A stretch of DNA of 28,020 nt from Acanthaster planci. Lineage: Eukaryota; Echinodermata; Asteroidea; Valvatida; Acanthasteridae. The notes beneath the pieces were generated by a model, which saw nothing but the letters and a program-made list of their open reading frames with translations, ran no database searches and was not told where the DNA came from. Numbering within the stretch: position 1 is the stretch's first letter; each line of letters starts with the position of its first letter. Location of the stretch: positions 1,907,278 to 1,935,297 of the forward strand of contig NW_019091363.1 in NCBI RefSeq assembly GCF_001949145.1, given 5' to 3'. Shown here piece after piece: positions 20,325-28,020 of the stretch. The translations under genes were made by a program, and so were the position numbers.

Positions 20325-22716
20325 GCAGCCAGGACAATCGATGGTAAAATCTGGAAAATTGCCTCCAACTACACAGCAAAATCCAAGAATGGGAGTGAAG
20401 CCTGCTTTCCTGCCTGGGGTGTGGTCAGGATCCTCGTCTTCTTTGAAAGAGCATACCACTGTCGACCGATAGCGCTCAAGTCTTACATTTGTCTCGTCCT
20501 TGGATTGGATTACTGAATGACCTGAAGATGATGGTCTCTCGGAATCAGCTGTTAAGATGACGTGTCAAGGTACATGTAGTTGGCATATCATGAGGGCAAT
20601 CACCCATCAACAAAATTACAGAGCATTTACTGTGTGTACTCCAAGGAAAATATTTCGGACTGAAGCAGTCTTTGAAGGAGACAATTGGGGGGGGGGATTT
20701 AACATACTCCTCTTGTCTCATAACTGTAATGCTTGTGTTAAGCCAAAGTTGCCTGCACATTTCTGTCATCACTTTAATTCTACAAGGCATTTTGTAATGT
20801 CCATTCAGGCCAGACGCATGCCGTCGTATCAGTGAAGTTTTTGGGTAGTTTCCTTTTGGGGTAATGGATGTTAAGTTTGGGGGGCAAGGCACTTCCCCAC
20901 CTGGATCAAACTTTAAACTCAGCTAGAGCAGAGCAAAATCTGAATGCATTGGAAATGCCATGCACTCTGTTCCTTCTTGGTTCAATGTAGAAAGGTTTAT
21001 TGTGAATACAGAATATTGTTGTGCTGTATATGTTCATTTTTGTTGGGGCACCTGTAGATTTCTGTCTTTGCCTCCACTGTGTCTTGTCAATAGTGTTGCA
21101 TTTCAGTAATTTCTCATTTTATTTGTTAAAATCAAAATTTATGTTCAAATTTTACAGAGGCTTTGCTTTGATATCGTTCATTCATGTCATTCAGTTTACA
21201 TGTTAATGAAGTCATTTACTTGGGCAGTTTTAAAGTCCAGTACTGAGCATAATTTAGTTCCATGTGCCACTTGTTAAGGCCTGAAGTTTAAATGAGGAAT
21301 TGTCAATGGGATGAGAAATTTTTAAAAATTGTTTTGTGTGGAAAGTACATGTACATGTACATACATACATGTACATGTACACATCAACACTATTACTTTC
21401 AAAAGTGAACCTTTTATCAGGAACAAGCTTACATGTACTTGGAAGTCAGTGTGCAGTCTTTGTGTACCAAACATTTCTGGGTTTTTTCACCTTTGCTTTA
21501 ACCTGCTACTTACATGTGTTTCTTACGATGGGCCTACATTGTACATGTATGTACATGTTTCCACAATGCTTTGAAGAAGGGAAGTACAATGTAGGTTTAA
21601 TTCTTGGTCTCTTTAAAATGCTGGCCATCAGATCTGAATTCAGAGAACTGCAGACAACACATGCCTACATTTGGTTAATTTTTCATTTCCTACAAGCTGC
21701 TGTCGGTGCAAAATGCAGGAAGAAATCCATACCGGACCTTCACAATTTTGAGGCGCCATAACACCGAAAAGGGGACACCTGTTAATAATTCGAGAGAACT
21801 TCTCGAAGGAAAAAAAAACGGTTACACTTCAAGACAATAATAAAATTATCTACGTAGTTGACCTTTGGAGTTTCAGATACACTATGGTCCGTTCGTATTT
21901 GCATGTAATAAATCGTTTTAATGTATTCATATCTCTTCAATTTATAGGGCTCCAGGATCAAGTCAAATTCTGGTGTTAATTATCTAATTGTTGATGTTTA
22001 AACTAATTTTTAAACTAAATGAATTCCTGACCACTCAGAATTGCTTTTATTCAGGATTTTTAAGTGTAACTTGAGAAATTTACAAACCATATACAGTAAA
22101 AACTTTATACAGGCAGTAGGCTGAGAGGTAACCATTTCAAACGTCAGAGTTTGTCTGATGTGTCATACAAAATTGAACATTATTCTGCCAATGCTATCTA
22201 ATTTGCATGTCTAAAATGGAAACTGTACTTAGAGGACCCTTCTTTTTCATTGATTTCAGCCTCTTCTGGCTACTTCGTAAAATAAGCAATGTTGAACTTT
22301 TAGATGTATTTTTTATTGTATACACGTATACAATCTCATATCTTTGCTACCTCAAGTTAAAAAATACTGCTTGGCAATCCCGCACATTGCGCACAAGTTT
22401 CTGAAGATGCAGCAATATATAAAAATATTGCACTAATTCGATTTCAGATGTAGGCAGGAATACTATTATTTCTCAGCTTTGGGGCATGCTACATGTAAAT
22501 GTTAACAAAAATGCTCGACTGTTCTACCAACTAAAGAATTTCATTCAACTTTTAACATGTTCAACGGAAGTCACCACTGACCGCTACGTGTATTGCGCTA
22601 GTATGTGTCAGACCTTTCAGTAATGATGAAAATTTCTGGTGATTGGGGACTTTGAGGGGATTCTGCTGATTTTAAAGAATCATGAAGGATTTCTACTGAC
22701 GATAATGACCAGTGAT
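20325..22716. other. COA5 3' flank and intergenic region
   Basis: No gene recognised. It holds a G9-10 run near 20688, a TACATG-rich tract at about 21345-21382, and an AT-rich stretch. The 141-residue plus frame at 21336-21761 begins inside the TACATG repeat and has no recognisable domain. It probably includes the COA5 3' UTR and the 3' UTR of the ADCY10-like gene, but neither end can be fixed. Confidence 0.45.
21345..21382. repeat. GTACATGTACATG tract
   Basis: Nearly continuous TACATG units with one TACATACATAC interruption, a self-complementary microsatellite-like run. Confidence 0.8.
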
Positions 22717-25700
22717 TTACATAATAACCAGAGTGTAGTACAGAGTAAGAAAGAGCAGCACGGTAGCAGAAGCGGTCATGGCCACCACTGGCCAGTCACG
22801 CCGTCTTAGTTCCTCCTGCTCTATTGGAGCCTCCTGACTGACGGCTGCTGGCAATCTGGGGGCGACGACAGGCTTGGCGTGGTAGAGGTCAACAGGCTTG
22901 GATGGCTGTTTGGCCTTGATGCCGTCCTTTGATGCGGCCTCTCGCGAAGCCCGGAGAGCTTTGGCTGCAGCCAACTGCCAGCGCTGTTTGTTGACCTGCA
23001 AATGAGAAGGTTAAGTAAAGTGATAGCTTGTGGTAATAATAAGGTATTCACAGAACATTTCAGAATCAATGGACTCTAAATGTGCTCAGTGGGCCCAGAT
23101 AGATTCCTGTTCGCTATCTCAACTTCACAAGGAGTGTACAGCCAGGTTTAATCAACCACAATGACCATCTCTGCCCTCACAGGTACCCTTTCATAGTCCT
23201 GGGCAGAGAGAGGCGAGGGTAAGGTGACTTGCCCAAGGTCACAACATTAGCCCCATTACAAGATTCGAACGCTGATCCTCTGATTGGGAGTCGCAAACCG
23301 GAACCACCAGGCCACACGTCTCCAAAGGGCATCAATTAGCCCTAGCAATACTCAGGATGCTTTGCTTGAATAAGGAGGGAACAGTCTTTGCCAGTACCAC
23401 AGGCCATGATTATTGAAGGTTATGAAAGAAAGTGCCATTGGCATGATTGGTGTTTCGCTCAGTGGTGAGGGTTAAAAAGGATTCAGGAAGGCTTCTGGCA
23501 AACATGCCAAGGACAGTAGAATTAATTCAGCTGAGGTGGCAGCCCTGCTAAGGCTCAATAAATTTTATCATCTGATATCGCTGGTACTTACTGATATGTG
23601 CTTCCGTTTCTCTCTGGTCAGGAACAGACTAGTAGTAGCCTAGAATGAAATAGACCAAGTAAGTCTAACTAACAGACGAGGTGTTAGATCTAAACAATTT
23701 GAATTTGATAGCCTGATGGTGGAAAGTAACTTGATACTGCACACGATAAACTATGGCTTTGAAATGTGTGATGTCAATCGTGTCATCCCATTTTTAATGT
23801 CAAAGAACCAGAAGATGCATTCTTTTTTTCCCATATACCTGTGCAGCCAAGGCATCAAGATGTACAACCTGGTCTTGGGTTGGCAGCATGCCTTTGGCTT
23901 GGTAGATGAATGAGATTGCCTGTAAAGAACATAATCAATAAACTTCAAACATTACTACCCAAAATACACATAATCTGAGGACACTTTGCAAAAGACAGAA
24001 TCCCATTTCGGAGCATCAGGATTTTCGGAGTGTTATACACACCATCAGAAACCCAAGCTTTCCTTGCTAAAATGCCCTTAAAATTAACAGGTGTTTGTAT
24101 GAATAATGACCATCGAAATCAGTGATGGCAAAAAATATGGAATTGTTTTCTCAATCTGCAATCATGATTCATCCATTTTTTTGTGTATTGCCTATTGTGT
24201 TAGTATTCCTCAAAGAATGACGAAACCACTTTTGAAAGTTTCGGGGCAGAATACAGTTACATTGTACTTCAAACTTAAAGACATGAAATAAGATAAAAAT
24301 AGGCTTACGACACAAGCACCTTACAACACAGCACATCACATCACAGCAGTCGACAGATGACTGTTCAGCAGCACATGCACAACTGCATGGTTGACCCACC
24401 TGCATGGTGCTTCCCAGAGACACGGCAGACTCTGCTGCATGGATGAGGTATTCCACAGTCTTGGTCTGGTTCCCTGCCTTGCGCCAGTGCGTAACGAGCT
24501 GTGGGTAGATCACTTGCAGGGTCATCTCCCCTGAACCGCCTAGTTTCCTGAGTTTATTGAGTGATTGTCAAAGTCAACATTTCATACAAGAACAGCGTGT
24601 TTACTGTAATGTACATATTCTGAAAGAAGTTGCAGACAAAATTGTACGTAGAACTGATCCAGACACACGTGTATCTCACCTCTCCTGAACCATTCGACTC
24701 TTCTTTTTCCTTAGGCTGAATGACTTTTCTGAAATGAATAAAATATATAAAACATACAAGTGTTTCTGTGGAAACCAAAGTAATGTTTACCAAAATGGCT
24801 TGAAGACTTCAGTTTTGTCATGATCAATTTTAAACCAGGAAGAGAGTTTCAAACAAACCTGTTAAAATTTCAAGTTTTTGAGAATAGCATAACCAAACCA
24901 GAAATTATATTTAGCGAATAATAAGGGCAATTCAAAATACAGCGCGCCACCAAGAGTTTACCGCATACAGACTACTTTTCAAGATTACGGTCAACACACG
25001 CTGCCATGATTAAGTGCACTTTGTACGTACTTTGGGGATATTCCCCCCACCCCACAGATGCATAATGCTGACTACCTAACACACATTCGCAATAGGCAAT
25101 TTCATATTTTAAACCAAGATAAACAAACATTCGGAAAACTTGAAGTTTCCCGTGCACAGCGCAGTTAGCGAATGGGACTTTGTTGACTACTTATCCCATA
25201 ATGCACTGTGCAAAGGCTTCTCTATGACAGTCTCTTGGTGGCGCACTGCATTGTGAATCGCCTGTATCAGTGGACAAAAACTGCCTTTTAAAAAGCACAA
25301 ATTGGACCAAGATTTCTGGAATGAAGTATTTTGGGGAAAAGAACTGTTAAGTTGGAAAATGAACTATTGAAAATTGGGGATTTCTTTTCCGTTTTTAAAG
25401 ATGAATCCAAACACTTATAAACAACCATCACCTTATAAGATGTGATTGAATATGCAACAGGTTTTAGGAGCAAATTTTTTAGTTACGTAAAAAAACACCT
25501 AAAATGAACATTGCTTTTGAAAAAGGAATGGATGCTGTGGGCATAGTTCTGTGAAATTCAACCAAATATTGAGGTAAAGTTAAGATGGCAACTTCGGGAA
25601 GCAAAGAACAGAAATTTCAAACAATAAGTTGCAATTTCTTTGAGGGTAAGAGAGGAAACAACTTGCAATCCTGACACAACATGTCGTAAAATGTACTGTT

Positions 25701-27401
25701 TTAAATTTACAGTTAAAAAGTGATAGATTTTTGAAAACTTTCAAACTATCAGAAAATCTCTCAAAAAATCTTCCAAAATAATTTACTCCCTTCCAAATAA
25801 AAACTTGGCCACAAATTTGTTGAGGGGAAAATATCATCACAAAATCAGTTGAAACAATTAAATGAATATAAAAAAAACCCTGACTTTTTTTCTTGGCAAA
25901 TCCCAGGAAACGTTGCTCAAGGTAGACGGCATATCTTTCATGCAGCTTGCGCCGTTGTTTTTCCACCAGGAGTCCATAGGCTGTCTCCTGTAGCGTGACC
26001 GACTGGAATCGGAGCTGCCCGTTCTCATAGATGAAGACCCCAGCTGAGGTGAGGCCTCCAATGCTCTCCAGAACCTGGTGGAGGAAAATACTCAAATCGT
26101 CAATTGGATTCCGAGTTGGAAACCCCCATCTGTGTCAAATAATAAACGTGCATTTGGCTACTTTCTGGAAAGTTTCTACTTTTTGCCAAATTAAGTACAC
26201 ATTATTATCATAATAACCTTTAAAGAGGTAAAGTGAATTTTTTCTTTGAAATTTTAACATTTTATTAATTGTATAACGAGGTTGAAAATATGAAACACCT
26301 GTAAGACAAAGTAGAAATTACAAAATGTAGCAATGATTTTGAGAGCCAACTGTGTAAACAGACATTCTACTAGATTAAGTTCCAACCCCAATATTCGCTA
26401 ACTTTGTAGCGTGCGTATAACTGTCACTTGCAATGTCAGCTTAAAGGATGATGCAAGGAAATATTACTCTTTCTCATTCTTGCAGAGATTTAACTAAAAA
26501 TCTCTCCTAAGGAAAAAAGTGCCTCACAGTTTGGGCAAAAACAGACAGAGGAAGTAATCCAAAAATGCTGGCTGGGAGCGGGGAGACATGAAACATGGTT
26601 TACCTTGTGTGTAGGTGTCAAGGGCATAAGATGACTCAGCACTGCACTGTTGAAGGAGGCACCAATAATGGAAGCTATCTTGACAGCTGTACGCTCAGCG
26701 GCAGGTAGACGATCAATGAAGGAAACCATACAACCTGTGGGTAGAAAGAAAACAGGTGGTACCCAAAAGATGTTAAGGAAAGCTTGGTGCAAGCACGTAG
26801 TGCACAAAGTAGAAACAGAGCTAAATGAAATCCAAACAGTGCTGAGTTTCTGCATCAAATTAGTGCCAGCTCTCTTCAAAACGACGAGGATGGACTTGAT
26901 CATCATTTAAAATTTTGAGCAACGCACACCAAGTCGCATGTTGACCGTTTAGTACTATTTTCTGTCATGTTCTGGGCACTGGCAATTCTAAATGGCTCAG
27001 TCTGTGTGTTATTAACCTGTCCAGTCTGAAAAATGTTAACTTAGTTTCTACTTAGAGTTTTTAAAATATGAACTTTCATAGTCAGATTCGGTTTATAATC
27101 AACTTTAATGTATAATATCAGGCCAAAGTTTGAAGAATGTTTGTTGGGCTTCAAGAATCAGTGTTCCAAACGCTGTGGAACTCCAGATGACTTAAAATTT
27201 GAAGAAAAGGCCAGGATCTTGGGCTCACCATTGAGTGATGCAGGTATCTCTAGATCAATGAGTCGAACTCCCTCAGCCACATTACAGTGTGGTTGTCGAC
27301 CCTCTGTGTTGATCTCCAGTAGCTGATGATGCAGCAGGTTGGTCACACACTGCTTGACCCAAGACGGGTTAATCTGGCCTGTCAGACGTGATGCCAGCAA
27401 G
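22717..27401 (-). CDS. ADCY10 (soluble adenylyl cyclase)-like protein, C-terminal part, partial
   Basis: Eight exons join in frame on the minus strand: 27401-27229, 26734-26604, 26074-25885, 24728-24680, 24547-24400, 23919-23839, 23639-23592 and 22995-22717 (TAA 22719-22717), about 367 residues. The order is: a segment LLASRLTGQINPSWVKQCV; a winged-helix-like region with FIDRLPAAERTAVKIASIIG and LRFQSVTLQETAYGLLVEKQ; RRKLHERYAVYLEQ; a lysine-rich linker; IYPQLVTHWRKAGNQTKTVE and YLIHAAESAVSLGSTMQ, which resemble the TPR-like repeats after the P-loop ATPase module of bicarbonate-responsive ADCY10; then a divergent tail ending in a hydrophobic stretch VVAMTASATVLLFLTLYY. In ADCY10 the cyclase domains are N-terminal and would lie beyond the right edge, so cyclase activity cannot be judged. 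The third exon's donor (GTCAGG, 25884) is weak; a same-phase alternative is at 25911. Another AAA/STAND-type ATPase with TPRs is possible. Confidence 0.72.
23136..23322 (-). mobile_element. tRNA-derived SINE with MIR-like core
   Basis: On the minus strand an A-box-like TGGCCTGGTGG (23314-23304) is followed about 35 bases later by a B-box-like GTTCGAATCT (23270-23261), the RNA polymerase III promoter layout. Then comes GTGACCTTGGGCAAGTCACC, very like the conserved region of MIR and related SINEs, and a tail with GTACCTGTGAGGGCAGAGAT. It lies in the last intron of the ADCY10-like gene, in the gene's orientation. Confidence 0.75.
24925..25263. mobile_element. 339-bp MITE with about 32-bp imperfect terminal inverted repeats
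   Basis: The left end contains ATTCAAAATACAGCGCGCCA and the right end, on the other strand, ATTCACAATGCAGTGCGCCA, both continuing CCAAGAG; about 27 of 32 positions agree. The interior has no recognisable frame. It lies in the intron between the third and fourth joined exons of the ADCY10-like gene. The target duplication is not evident. Confidence 0.75.
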
Positions 27402-28020
27402 CTGCAACACAAGCCCAGCTACAGACTTGAGACATTTGCAAGTAATTGGGTTTCTATAGGAATGGTTATCTACGATAACCAGGCCACGGGCCAATAGACC
27501 TCTGTATTGATCACGCCACACTTTGTTTACATGCATGCCCCTTTCCTACACAGCTCTATCTGTGGATCATGGGCAACTGCCGGCCCCACAGAAATCACAA
27601 ATGTACATGTAAACCAAGTGTGGTATCATCACAGTTACAGACACCCATAGAGTACCGAAGTGTGACGTCACTGTGAACCAGAAAGTGCAGTGCAAACGAA
27701 TGGAGCACGCGCGCGTGTTGGTTCACGCGCTGGTTCACGCGCTCATGCCTTTTACACATTAATTGTGCGCGTGACGTATTCACTTCGGTACTCTATTCAG
27801 AACAGATTCTACAAGCTAAAAACAACAACAGGTGTCAGTTCACAGAGCCTGGTTATTGTTGTCCATTGATGTCGAATAACCATGATGCCAGATTTCTTTA
27901 TTTTGAACTTGCTTACCCTTCAGAATTAAAAGTTTGGGTTTCTTGGAAAATAACTTGGGAATTTTTGTTAGAAAGATGGCCAAAAAAATTGACTGGTGCA
28001 AGATTTGAGCCTCCGGAGCA
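27402..28020 (-). other. Intron of the ADCY10-like gene, to the window edge
   Basis: The acceptor TGTTGCAG precedes 27401, so this is intron. No further exon of the gene was recognised up to the right edge. The only clear structure is the TIR element at 27647-27796. Confidence 0.5.
27647..27796. mobile_element. 150-bp MITE with ATAGAGTACCGAAGTG ends
   Basis: The left end ATAGAGTACCGAAGTG (27647-27662) is exactly repeated in inverted form at 27781-27796. Inside both ends are GTGACGT(C/A)-like words. The centre has a GCGCGC stretch and three GGTTCACGCGC-like direct repeats (27719-27742). The TA near each end may be the target duplication. Confidence 0.85.

Noticed and set aside
21336-21761. 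141-residue plus-strand frame
   Set aside because: Its N-terminal part is translated TACATG repeat (VHVHVHTYMYMYT), and the rest shows no domain or homology I can name.
25580-25884. Continuation of the ADCY10-like open frame beyond the exon at 26074-25885
   Set aside because: Past the lysine run the translation (GFFYIHLIVSTDF onward) is A/T-driven and unlike the family, and the downstream exons require a splice before it.
1-28020. A new multi-gene system such as a defence or biosynthetic cluster
   Set aside because: The recognised genes are conserved eukaryotic housekeeping or signalling genes without functional clustering, and the rest is introns, repeats and intergenic DNA.

Overview
This is eukaryotic nuclear DNA with short coding exons, GT-AG introns of a few hundred to about 1,600 bases, and many short terminal-inverted-repeat (TIR) elements. 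Protein similarity to vertebrate orthologs, frequent TACATG/GTACATGTAC tracts and scattered TAGGCCTA motifs suggest a marine invertebrate deuterostome, such as an echinoderm, hemichordate or amphioxus. I cannot choose between these from sequence alone. All protein identities come from recognising residues by eye; no search was run.

Layout: (1) About 1122-2223, plus strand: the 3' end of SCOC (short coiled-coil protein), with a possible alternative last exon encoding a lysine-rich tail. Its upstream exons lie left of the window. (2) 2224-9442: about 7 kb without a recognisable protein exon. It is probably partly SCOC 3' UTR or downstream DNA and holds several TIR elements and a strong hairpin. 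(3) 9443-15391, minus strand: a complete UNC50 gene in seven coding exons, every junction joining in frame to give 267 residues. (4) 15392-17829: the UNC50-COA5 intergenic region, with a 127-base assembly gap, a 681-bp foldback element and promoter-like AAGATGGC motifs. (5) 17830-20324, plus strand: a complete COA5 (Pet191-type) gene in three exons, 80 residues, with a striking 35-bp palindrome in intron 1. (6) 20325-22716: no recognised gene. (7) 22717-27401, minus strand: the last eight exons I could join of an ADCY10 (soluble adenylyl cyclase)-like protein, with a predicted C-terminal membrane anchor that is unexpected for this family. Its 5' part lies to the right of the window.

UNC50 and COA5 are divergently transcribed, as I recall their human orthologs to be, so the pair may be an old linked promoter unit. 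SCOC and UNC50 both act at the Golgi but converge here, and I see no evidence of a shared function. I did not find a defence system, gene cluster or other new multi-gene system. The most unusual items are the membrane tail of the ADCY10-like protein, the possible alternative SCOC terminus, the palindrome flanked by direct repeats in COA5 intron 1, and the foldback element between UNC50 and COA5.
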